Assembly: GCA_947305045.1 (NCBI GenBank) | Contig: CAMZCW010000013.1 | Span: forward strand, 1 to 27,313 | Reading direction: 5' to 3' | Length of the DNA stretch: 27,313 nt | Source of the DNA: an uncultured Bacteroidales bacterium | Lineage (GTDB): Bacteria > Bacteroidota > Bacteroidia > Bacteroidales > UBA932 | Shown: one piece after another, positions 17,196 through 25,432 of the stretch | How positions within the stretch are numbered: position 1 is the stretch's first letter | Layout: every line of letters begins with the position of its first letter | Notes under the pieces: generated by a model | What the model saw: only the letters and a program-made list of their open reading frames with translations | Database searches by the model: none | What the model was told of the DNA's origin: nothing | Made by a program: the position numbers and the translations under genes

Positions 17196-20074
17196 TTTAC
17201 ACTTTTTACTATGGCTGCCCAGCCGCCGCCAGGTGCCAGATGAATTTTCATTTCGCCGGAAACAGAAACCGTACGCTTCTGCCAATCCGTGGCTTTAGAA
17301 TCGGCGTCCGGGCCGTCTTCCCAGGCCTCCACCGAGGCTTCCGGCAGGCCTAAGGCCCACAGGTCCACAACCAAATCCCGGGCGTTCCAGTCCGTAAGGG
17401 CACCGATATACCAGGTGTCGCCTTTCCTCCGGGCCGTCACAATGTACGCGCCCACCTTGCCGTCCAGCACGCGGGTCTCCTCCCAAACGGTGGGAACCCG
17501 GTAGATAAACTCCGCGCATTCCGGTTCGGCTTCATAGCGGGCCGGGCCGTCGCAGAGCATTTGCATGGGGCCGTCAAAGACAACGTATTCGGCCAGCTGG
17601 CGGCAGCGTGTTCCCTGAGACATAGGAGCCCGTTTGCTAGGAACAAAAGTCTCTCTGGTCCCATTAACGAAGGCACCGGGAGTATAATCGGCAGGACCGG
17701 CGACAAAACGGATGAACGGAGCCGTGACATCGTGAGTTACCATGTCGTACTGCGGATACGGACGATTCCGCATCTGCTCCAGGCCGAAGATGCCCTCATA
17801 ATTCAGGACATTGGGGTACTGTTTCTGGAGCCCGGCAGGAGGAGGACAGCCGTGGAAGTCAATCAGAAGCTTGTGTTTCGCGGCGATACGGGCCGTCTCG
17901 AGCATCACGTCCTGGACCGCCTGGTCGTTGCGCTCGAAAAAGTCTATCTTGAAGCCCTTTACGCCCATCGCCGCGTAGTGCCTGCATACCTTCTCGATAT
18001 CTTTCACGAAGGCCGAATAACCCGCCCAGAGGATAATCCCAACATTCTTTTTCTTTCCGTAATCGATGATTTCCTTCAGGTCGATTTCGGGGACGACTTC
18101 AAACAGGTCATCTGCATACCTTACGGCCCATCCCTCGTCCATGAGCACGTATTCAATCCCATGGCGGGATGCGAAGTCAATATAGGCCTTGTAGGTTTCG
18201 TTATTCACTCCTGCCTTGAAATCCACGTCGCCCAGCGCGAACTGGCTCCACCATTCCCAGGCCACCTTGCCGGGCTTCACCCAGGAGAAGTCGCCTTTGG
18301 CGGGTGGGGCCAGACGCGTCACGAGGTCGTTCTGAGCCATGAACTTGTCTTCGCGCGCAATGCAGATAACCCTCCAGGGGAAGGTCCTGGCTTTACCGTC
18401 CCACTTGGCGATATAGTTCTCGCGGGCCGTGACTATCATTTGAAGATTCCGCTTGCCCCCCTGCTTGAAGGCTGCGGGATAAGGAGCAAAATCGGCCATA
18501 AAGCCATTGCCCAAGGGCCTGAGAAGCATGCCGGGGTATGCCATCAAATCCGACTCCGCGATTACCAGCTTGATGCCTTCGCTTTCAACGAGTGCAGGGA
18601 TGACGGCACGCGGTTTGGCCGAAAGAGGCTTCATGTCCACAGGCTTGTCGTAAGGGCCAGGAGCCACGTCCAGAAGCGGTTTTCCGGTATCCCAGATGGG
18701 GAAGCTCAGCTTGGTATAGAGGTTCTGGAAGTCGTCCTGGTAGGGATCCACATTCTTGTGAGTATAGGACAGAATGGTCCGCGCTCCGGCATCGAATCTG
18801 AACTCTGTTTTCTCGCCTACGACATTATACGGCCTTCTTTTGGAGGATGTCCATCTGAAAGCGACGCCGTCGTCGAAAGCCCGCGCTTCCAAATCATATC
18901 CGTCATATTTAAAAATCAGGCTGCCATCTCCTTTTTCCACCTTGCGAGGCTTTCCGGCGCCGAAAACCGTGCCGTCCGAAAGCGTCATGGAAAGAGGCGA
19001 TGAGCGGACGACCACTTTATCGTCGCAAATAACCTTGTAATAGGCCGATTCCTCTCCCGGAAGCAGCTCAAGGGCAATGCTTCCGTCCGGAGAAACCACC
19101 CGTTCCCACTCCCTGGCAGGCTGGTCGAAAGCGACCGTGGCAACAACCGGATAATGGTCCGATGGATAATGCAGGGTCCCGTCGGCCGTGGGGAACTGTC
19201 CCCTTTCAATCCTGAAACTGCGGGCCTTGAATCCGTCCAGCATGATGTGGTCGGGATACCATCTGGTGGAAGCGGTCTCATCTTTGGTATTCTGCGTCCC
19301 CCACTCACGGTCTTCAATCTCCAGGCGCCCTTCCTTGGAGAAGCGGGTGTACACATCTTCCCATCGGCCGTCGGCAATGACGTGCCAGTCTTTTGCATTA
19401 TGGGCAATATTCAAGTCTCCCACCAGGATGGAAGGGACGTCCTCCGGGACCAGAGCCTCGCCTAGGCGGCGGGTTTCCTCCAGGTTGAGCACGTTGCCGC
19501 GGTTCCGGGGCCACTGGTCGTTCTTGTATTTGGCGGGCACCACCGTATGGGTGTCCAGGAAATAAAACTCCCTGCCGGAAGCCTTGTGGACAAAGCGTGC
19601 CCACACCAGCGGCTTGCAGGTGTGCGTAGGCTCGCCGGAGCGGGTTTTGGGCCTGTCCGGATGTCCGCCGGTCCAGAAAATGCCGGTGGCCAGCGTGTCA
19701 AACACTTCCCGCTTATAGGCAATGGCCACGTCGTAAGAAATGCCCTTTACGGTATTGGGGTACAGGATCCATTCATAGCCCGGGCGGCGTTCCTCGACAA
19801 GGGGGCGTATGTCCAGATTTCCCTTGACGCCCCAAATGCTGTCGCAAACCTCCTGTATGCCGATTACATCGCAGTCAAGATCGGCAATCATATCGGCAAC
19901 GGCCGTGGCGCTGTTGCACCAATAACGCTGAGGGTCGGCCATTACACCGGCCTTTCCCTTCTCCACAAACGATTTCCGGGAGCCTGATGTGCAGATGTTA
20001 TAGGTCCCCACCTTGAAGGTTTGGGCCTGGGCCAGAAATGGCACGAGAAGGCTAAGAATCAGTAGTTTTCTCAT
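17192..20074 (-). CDS. EEP-domain / GH97 fusion protein, secreted
   Basis: A 960-residue protein with a Sec signal (about 1-18, FLAQAQ). Residues 20-318 form a complete EEP (DNase I/phosphatase-like) domain: Asn26, Glu75, His176, Asp220, Asn222, Asp275, His276, Asp306 and His307 are all present. Residues about 325-955 form GH97: an N-terminal beta-sandwich, a barrel from about 595 and a C-terminal beta domain. Asp711 in GFKIDF fits the nucleophile of retaining GH97 enzymes (alpha-galactosidase-like), and Glu760 or Glu766 in NYEGIFGLE is the likely acid/base. There is no frameshift and the frame is open throughout. The fusion suggests that one polymer carries both alpha-linked sugars and phosphate esters or diesters; that is inference. 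Confidence 0.93.
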   Translation of the reverse strand: MRKLLILSLLVPFLAQAQTFKVGTYNICTSGSRKSFVEKGKAGVMADPQRYWCNSATAVADMIADLDCDVIGIQEVCDSIWGVKGNLDIRPLVEERRPGYEWILYPNTVKGISYDVAIAYKREVFDTLATGIFWTGGHPDRPKTRSGEPTHTCKPLVWARFVHKASGREFYFLDTHTVVPAKYKNDQWPRNRGNVLNLEETRRLGEALVPEDVPSILVGDLNIAHNAKDWHVIADGRWEDVYTRFSKEGRLEIEDREWGTQNTKDETASTRWYPDHIMLDGFKARSFRIERGQFPTADGTLHYPSDHYPVVATVAFDQPAREWERVVSPDGSIALELLPGEESAYYKVICDDKVVVRSSPLSMTLSDGTVFGAGKPRKVEKGDGSLIFKYDGYDLEARAFDDGVAFRWTSSKRRPYNVVGEKTEFRFDAGARTILSYTHKNVDPYQDDFQNLYTKLSFPIWDTGKPLLDVAPGPYDKPVDMKPLSAKPRAVIPALVESEGIKLVIAESDLMAYPGMLLRPLGNGFMADFAPYPAAFKQGGKRNLQMIVTARENYIAKWDGKARTFPWRVICIAREDKFMAQNDLVTRLAPPAKGDFSWVKPGKVAWEWWSQFALGDVDFKAGVNNETYKAYIDFASRHGIEYVLMDEGWAVRYADDLFEVVPEIDLKEIIDYGKKKNVGIILWAGYSAFVKDIEKVCRHYAAMGVKGFKIDFFERNDQAVQDVMLETARIAAKHKLLIDFHGCPPPAGLQKQYPNVLNYEGIFGLEQMRNRPYPQYDMVTHDVTAPFIRFVAGPADYTPGAFVNGTRETFVPSKRAPMSQGTRCRQLAEYVVFDGPMQMLCDGPARYEAEPECAEFIYRVPTVWEETRVLDGKVGAYIVTARRKGDTWYIGALTDWNARDLVVDLWALGLPEASVEAWEDGPDADSKATDWQKRTVSVSGEMKIHLAPGGGWAAIVKSVK

Positions 20075-21789
20075 AATACAGTAATTGTTCCGGTGTTTAC
20101 GCAGCCTGTTTCCGTATGCGTGTCGGTGGAATAAAGACCCGTAAATGCGTTTGTATCAATGGTTCCGTGCGTAGGGACATGAATGGTCAGGGCGCCGCTG
20201 AAGGCACAACCGGTGAGGCCGATACTGTTGGCCCCGTCATAGCTCTGCGCATTGCCCAGGATGCCGCCGGCCCGGATGTCGCCGGAGGAGGATGCATTGA
20301 CCGTCATGGTTCCCTCGGAAGAACAGTTGACAACAGAGGCTGTCTTCGTAGAACCGGCGATGCCGCCCAGGTTCATGGCGCCGGAAAGGGTGGAGCCGCT
20401 CTCGAAGGTTATGTCTCCGGTAAAGGAACAGCCGGAAAGGATGCTGGTGGCGGCTGGCTGGAATCGGCCCACGATTCCTCCAGCCTCAGCATTCTTCAGC
20501 GTTCCATTAAGGGCCAGAGTCCCTTCGTTCCGGCAGCTCAGGATATGAACCTGGTCGCTGCTGGCATAAACCATACCTACAATGCCGCCGGCTATTACCG
20601 CAGCACTGCCATCACCAGAGGCGGTAATAGCCGCCTTGCTCACACAATGGTCGATGATTCCCCGGGGTGCATAGCCGCAAATTGCGCCTACCCGGAGTTC
20701 CTTTCCCCACTGGCTGTAGGAAATGGAGCCCTTGGCCACGCAATTGCTCACCAGCGCGCCGGTGTACATTCTGTTGGTCAGGATACCGGCCCAATACACA
20801 GTCTCCTCTCCCACAATATCGTCTTTGGAAGCGATGACAATGTCTGCCTCCACTGTCAGGTTGCGGATGCAGCCCTGCAACTCGTTGGCAAAGGCTCTGG
20901 GCAGTCCGGAGAGGGTGTAGCCGCCTCCGTCGAAATCCCCGGTGAAACCCTTCAGTGGCGTCCAGGTATTGTCTGCCACGATATCGGCCGTCATGCGGGC
21001 CTGCAAGTATTTCTCACCATTGGCCACTTTTTCCGCAAACGCTTTCAGCTGCGTATAATTGGCAATCACGGTCACGGGATGGGCGTTGGCCTTGAACGTA
21101 GTGGCCGGGAACTCATACACGGTGCCCGCCCTCAGGGTTTCGCCCACAAAGGAGACCAGATTCATCCGGTCGCCGGTGGTGGTATAAATGTCCACACTGA
21201 GCCCCTTTTCCAAATATGCCGGCTGTAGCGCTACGCAGAACGTCTTTGCCGAAGCAATGCTTACACCGCCTCCCGGGATAGTGAGTTGCACCGTCACACT
21301 GCTGCTCAGGGGCGTTCCGTCAAGGGCACTTACACTGATTCCGGCTACGTTTACGCTGCCGCTGAGGGGAAGGGACAAAACGCAGGCCTGGTGCTTCAAA
21401 GTGAACGCGGTCTCATAGCTGGTCACTTGCATAGGCGCGGAGAATGCGCAGATATTCCCATTTGTATATTGCTGGGCGGAAGGGACTTCTGTCCCGTACT
21501 GTACATGGTACGGGGTTTTGATGGGTTCCGAAAAATGGAAAACCGCCGTGGTTGAACCCGCCTCCAAGGCTGTCAATGGCCTGGACTGCACGCCATTGAC
21601 CGTGATATAGTCCCCTACGCTCCACAGCACGGGATATACACCTGCCGCCTTGAGGCCCAGGACGGTTTTGGTCAGCGTTTCCGGCATGGATACTTCCAGC
21701 ATAAAATCTTCCATAGCAGGCTGCTCCTGCCTTGCACAGGATAGAAAAGCCAGCCCCAAAGAAATGCCTATGATAAACGTTTTTCTCAT
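20071..21789 (-). CDS. Lipoprotein with fimbrillin-like N-terminus and GLUG repeats
   Basis: A 572-residue protein with lipobox FLSC (Cys18). Residues about 25-235 form a fimbrillin/Mfa-like domain with YPVLWSVGDYITVNG at 52-66, closely resembling the next two genes upstream. From about 240 comes a repeat region: FTGDFDGGGYTLSGL at 282-296 opens it, followed by several units with a Cys, a GxI strand and GGIxG (for example AGGIVG, LGGIAG, AGGILG). This is the GLUG type of beta-solenoid found in surface adhesins. It is probably a surface binding protein with no enzymatic motif. It overlaps the EEP-GH97 start by 4 bases. Confidence 0.85.
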   Translation of the reverse strand: MRKTFIIGISLGLAFLSCARQEQPAMEDFMLEVSMPETLTKTVLGLKAAGVYPVLWSVGDYITVNGVQSRPLTALEAGSTTAVFHFSEPIKTPYHVQYGTEVPSAQQYTNGNICAFSAPMQVTSYETAFTLKHQACVLSLPLSGSVNVAGISVSALDGTPLSSSVTVQLTIPGGGVSIASAKTFCVALQPAYLEKGLSVDIYTTTGDRMNLVSFVGETLRAGTVYEFPATTFKANAHPVTVIANYTQLKAFAEKVANGEKYLQARMTADIVADNTWTPLKGFTGDFDGGGYTLSGLPRAFANELQGCIRNLTVEADIVIASKDDIVGEETVYWAGILTNRMYTGALVSNCVAKGSISYSQWGKELRVGAICGYAPRGIIDHCVSKAAITASGDGSAAVIAGGIVGMVYASSDQVHILSCRNEGTLALNGTLKNAEAGGIVGRFQPAATSILSGCSFTGDITFESGSTLSGAMNLGGIAGSTKTASVVNCSSEGTMTVNASSSGDIRAGGILGNAQSYDGANSIGLTGCAFSGALTIHVPTHGTIDTNAFTGLYSTDTHTETGCVNTGTITVL

Positions 21790-21793
21790 ACCC

Positions 21794-23632
21794 TTAGAAA
21801 TTTAAGACAACCTTGAGTGGAAGATGGTCGGACGGCCAGTGGAGTTCGTCGTTGGCCGTAGGAAGCTTTTCACGCCCGACCATGTAGAAAGAAGGGGTGA
21901 AGCCGTAAAAGAGCACATGGTCCGGCCGCCAGGTAGAAAGGCCCCCTTCCTCGTTCTTGTTGACCGGCATGGTTCCCTTCACGCGCTGGTCCGTATAAGA
22001 AAGCGTACCCCATTCGTTCAGGGTGTCATATACGTCCTTCCATTGTCCGGAAACCAGTATATCATAATTGCCGGCCGTATCGCCTGCATCTACGTTCATA
22101 TCGCCTGTAATGACTGAAGGAAGGTCTCCGGCATAGGTGGGAGCAAACCAGGTAATCAATTCCTGGGCATTGCGTCTCTGCGGGAAGGCAGGGTCGGTTT
22201 TTTCGCCGGCATTTGGCAAATCAAGGTGGGTAGTGATAAAGACAAACTGCTTTCCACTGGCTTTATGTGTGAACCTGGCCCAGGTGGCAGGCCGATTTGT
22301 GCCAAGGCCGTCCCAGTTGACTCCGGTCTCGGGATGCGCAGTCTTGGAGCCGTTCAACCAGGCCCGGCCTTTGTCATTCAATGTAAGCACGGAACTCTTG
22401 TAAAGGATGGCGTCTGTACTGCCCAGCCCATTGGCCGTGGTATTGTTGGTCCAATTGTCATACGTGGTATTGTGGGCATTGTAAATCACCCAGGAGTAAG
22501 ACGGCAAAAGTGAATTCAAAGTATGCACATTCCCGTCATAATCTTCATTGCCGGAGGTGAAGGTAGTCTGATATACCCTCTTGGTTACCTCCTGCAAACC
22601 TATCACGTCGCAGTCCAGCAGATTGATCATGTCCGCCACGGCCGTGTAGCTATTGGCCCAGGAGCGCTGCTCTGGCACGGTATCGTCGTTATCCATCACG
22701 CTCTTTCTGGCGCTGGGCGCCCAGATATTGTAGGAGCCCACGGTAATGGCGACAGCCGCCGATGCCCCATCGGCCGGCATTCCTTCTGTCCCGGCCGTCT
22801 CTTCCAAATCCATCTCTTCTCCGCCCATGGGATCGGTCTCGTTAAAGATGATTTCCTTCCCTGCCTGGAAGGTGATGGACGGAAAGGTGCATACCTTGGC
22901 CTCCAACGTGGCACCGCTGGTGAAGAAGGAAAGGGTCATGGCGCTTCCGTCCTTAGCGTGCAACACAGCCCGCAAGCCTTTCTGATAACTCCCGGCCGGC
23001 ACGGTGAACACCACCGCCTTCGGCGTCTCGCTCAGCGCAAGGCCGCTACCAAAAGAATAGGCCATCTGGGCCGATGCGCCCGCCTGCGGAACCAGATTCA
23101 AGTCAAAATGGCCACTGATTTTTTCCCCGGCGGGAGTCCCCACTTCCATGGCAGACAACACTACGCTGCCTTTGATGGAAAAGCGAACGGCCGCCGCACA
23201 GGTATGCAGAGAAACCGGTTCTTCCAAATCATCCGTCTGGCCAATCAGCGGTGCTGCGCCAGAGCAGAAAGAGCCTTCCACGTAGTGCTGGGAGGCCGGG
23301 AAAACAACGCGTCCGCTGGTTGCATTTCCCGGATACACCACATTATATACACCAGCGGCGGCCGGTTTCTCGTCAAAGGTGAATGTGGCCGAAGACGTCC
23401 CTGCATGGCCCGCAGTGAGTGGCTGGGAAAGGGCACCGTTTACAGCAATCACATCGCCTTCGCTCCAGTAGATGGGATATTTGGATTCGCTTTTTTCGCC
23501 CATCACCGTTTTTACGGCAGTCTGCTCTACGCCCGCCTGCAAGCGGAAAGGCTGCTTTTCCTGCTCCTTGTTGCAGGAAAGGAGCAGGAGGGGCAGCGAA
23601 AGAATAAGGATATTGAATACACTGGTTCTCAT
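21794..23632 (-). CDS. Lipoprotein with fimbrillin-like N-terminus and EEP domain
   Basis: A 612-residue protein with lipobox LLSC (Cys20). Residues about 28-258 are the shared fimbrillin-like domain (YPIYWSEGDVIAVNG at 52-66, PSITF near 251-255). An acidic linker at about 262-292 leads to an EEP domain at 295-612. Its active-site set is complete: Asn302, Glu348, His469, Asp511, Asn513, Asp571, His572, Asp602, His603. EEP enzymes hydrolyse phosphodiesters or phosphomonoesters of nucleic acids, lipids or inositol phosphates. Here the enzyme would sit on a membrane surface through its lipid anchor. It overlaps the upstream gene by 4 bases and leaves a 4-base gap downstream. Confidence 0.9.
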   Translation of the reverse strand: MRTSVFNILILSLPLLLLSCNKEQEKQPFRLQAGVEQTAVKTVMGEKSESKYPIYWSEGDVIAVNGALSQPLTAGHAGTSSATFTFDEKPAAAGVYNVVYPGNATSGRVVFPASQHYVEGSFCSGAAPLIGQTDDLEEPVSLHTCAAAVRFSIKGSVVLSAMEVGTPAGEKISGHFDLNLVPQAGASAQMAYSFGSGLALSETPKAVVFTVPAGSYQKGLRAVLHAKDGSAMTLSFFTSGATLEAKVCTFPSITFQAGKEIIFNETDPMGGEEMDLEETAGTEGMPADGASAAVAITVGSYNIWAPSARKSVMDNDDTVPEQRSWANSYTAVADMINLLDCDVIGLQEVTKRVYQTTFTSGNEDYDGNVHTLNSLLPSYSWVIYNAHNTTYDNWTNNTTANGLGSTDAILYKSSVLTLNDKGRAWLNGSKTAHPETGVNWDGLGTNRPATWARFTHKASGKQFVFITTHLDLPNAGEKTDPAFPQRRNAQELITWFAPTYAGDLPSVITGDMNVDAGDTAGNYDILVSGQWKDVYDTLNEWGTLSYTDQRVKGTMPVNKNEEGGLSTWRPDHVLFYGFTPSFYMVGREKLPTANDELHWPSDHLPLKVVLNF

Positions 23633-24441
23633 AATACAAAACTTATTGCGGTTTCACTCATCTCTTCCAGCGAGACCAGGCACCCGTCGGCCCAGTCCCT
23701 GGAAGTGAAAGCGGTTTCCGGTAACAGATAAAGTTTTCCCTTTTCCAACGTGCGTCCAAGTGCAAAACGCCATTCGCGGGTAATGGTGCCTTCCGCATTC
23801 TGAGCCTGCAGGGAAAGCCCCTGGGAGAAAGTTCCGGGCGCGAAGAAAAGGCAGAAGGACTGCGGCGCACCGGAAAGCGCCACAGGCGTATCGAATACCA
23901 CGGACAGGGACGATTGGGCCGACACTTCCGCGAGCGATCCATCGGCAAAAGACGGCGTAAAGGTGCCCGCAATGGGCTGGCCTCCAGGGGCACGCAGGGT
24001 CAGCGAGGCCAAGGACAGGTCGCCGGTGAGGCTGAGCCGCACGCCGCAGCACAGGTGATGCATGATGAGTATCTGGTCCAGGCTGGCTCCGCTTGCATAC
24101 AATGGGAGCGCTTTTCCGTCCAGGATGACTTTTTCGTCGGCCGCGCCCGGATATAGCAGGCGATAGGGTGAGGCCCCCGCAAAATCGGCAAAGGAAAAAG
24201 CCGCATGGCTCTTTCCGGCCAGACCGGCCGACATGGGATTGCTCAGCGTGCCATTCAGGCTCACCTGGTCTCCCTCCTCCCATACCAAAGGGAAGACGCC
24301 CGCGTCTTCCTCCCCCAGGGCCACCTTGGTGGCAGGACACGGCAATGCCAGCTTTACCTGTACGCCGGACTCCCCGCTCTTGTCTTTGGAACAGGAGACG
24401 GCAAGCAGCAGCGCCATGATAGGGAATAACTTAAACTTCAT
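23629..24441 (-). CDS. Fimbrillin-like lipoprotein
   Basis: A 270-residue protein with lipobox AVSC (Cys17). Nearly all of it matches the N-terminal domain of the two genes downstream: FPLVWEEGDQVSLNG at 50-64, NPMSAG after it and a closing LYLLPETAF motif. No enzyme or repeat domain is attached. Fimbrillin-family domains form the shafts and tips of Bacteroidetes pili or act as stand-alone surface lipoproteins; here a binding or scaffold role beside the EEP proteins is inferred. It overlaps the next gene by 4 bases and lies 4 bases after the degenerate EEP gene. Confidence 0.82.
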   Translation of the reverse strand: MKFKLFPIMALLLAVSCSKDKSGESGVQVKLALPCPATKVALGEEDAGVFPLVWEEGDQVSLNGTLSNPMSAGLAGKSHAAFSFADFAGASPYRLLYPGAADEKVILDGKALPLYASGASLDQILIMHHLCCGVRLSLTGDLSLASLTLRAPGGQPIAGTFTPSFADGSLAEVSAQSSLSVVFDTPVALSGAPQSFCLFFAPGTFSQGLSLQAQNAEGTITREWRFALGRTLEKGKLYLLPETAFTSRDWADGCLVSLEEMSETAISFVL

Positions 24442-24445
24442 ATAA

Positions 24446-25432
24446 TCAATAGGTTAATTCTGCTACGACCGGAAAATGCAGGGAGGGATAATGCCATGTT
24501 CCGTCGGCCGTAGGATACTTTTTCCGCAGGACTTTGTAGTCCTTGATGCTTAATCCGTCCACCAGGATGTGATCCGGGCGGCCGCCCTGCAGTTTGCTTT
24601 CATCGGGGCTGTTGCACGTATCCCTCACTTGCTCGGCCTCCTCGCTCAGCGCCCCTTCATCATGGAGGCGGTCATGGACGTCCAGCCAGACAGAACCGGT
24701 CAGGGCTTTGTAGCCGTCGTGTGAGGGGGCGTTGTGTGCATTCACGGCAATGACGGAGGGCATGCCCTTGGGGACGATGTCGCGTTGCAGACAATCCACG
24801 ATGTTCTGGCAATTGGCGATGTTGATCTCGTGATATACCACCCGCTCGCCTTTGTCGTGCTGGGTGGGCCCGGAAGGGGAGGCGCTCACAAAAATCAGTT
24901 CTTTTCCGGCCAGGCGGTCGTACAGCCTGACCCACATCATGCTCGATGTCTCACTGCCATACCGGTATTGCTTGGCACGGCCTGGTTTGTCGTAAATGCC
25001 GCTCAGCCAGTTGATGCCCCAGTCCCGCAGTTCGAAACGGGAGGCGCGCCAGACAACGGCCGTACCGTTGGCCATTTGTCCTTCCAGCGGGAAATTCGGG
25101 TTCTTGTTGCTCAGTACCAGCCATTCATAGTCGCCGCCGCGCGCCTTGATGAGGTCGATGAGCGGTGTCACGCCTTCCCGCCGGCCGGCGATGGAGTCGC
25201 AGACATCCTGCAGGCCCAGGATGTCACAGTCTGCCTCCACGATGGCATCGGCCACGGCAACGGCGCTGTTCCGCCACATGCGCTGCGGGGACATCTTGCC
25301 TTTTTCCGCCTGCGTCCGCCGGTTGAACGAGTTGGAGACGTCATAGGTTCCCACCCGGACGGGCGTTTTGGGCGCTGCCAGGGTGCACAGGGCCCAAAGC
25401 AGGGCCATGATACTTACAACGGTCTTTTTCAT
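24446..25432 (-). CDS. Degenerate EEP-domain protein, probable pseudoenzyme, secreted
   Basis: A 328-residue protein with a Sec signal (about 1-20, CTLAAPK) and an EEP fold clearly related to its neighbours (SPQRMWRNSAVAVADAI, LGLQDVCDSI, PTADGTWHYPS). Most catalytic positions are changed: Asn to Asp31, Glu to Asp76, His to Ser185, Asp to Asn231, Asn to His233, and Asp of the SDH motif to Leu318. Only Asp287, His288 and His319 remain. The frame is intact with no stops, so it is probably expressed but inactive, perhaps a binding or regulatory paralogue. Its start overlaps the stop of the tandem EEP gene by ATGA. Confidence 0.88.
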   Translation of the reverse strand: MKKTVVSIMALLWALCTLAAPKTPVRVGTYDVSNSFNRRTQAEKGKMSPQRMWRNSAVAVADAIVEADCDILGLQDVCDSIAGRREGVTPLIDLIKARGGDYEWLVLSNKNPNFPLEGQMANGTAVVWRASRFELRDWGINWLSGIYDKPGRAKQYRYGSETSSMMWVRLYDRLAGKELIFVSASPSGPTQHDKGERVVYHEINIANCQNIVDCLQRDIVPKGMPSVIAVNAHNAPSHDGYKALTGSVWLDVHDRLHDEGALSEEAEQVRDTCNSPDESKLQGGRPDHILVDGLSIKDYKVLRKKYPTADGTWHYPSLHFPVVAELTY

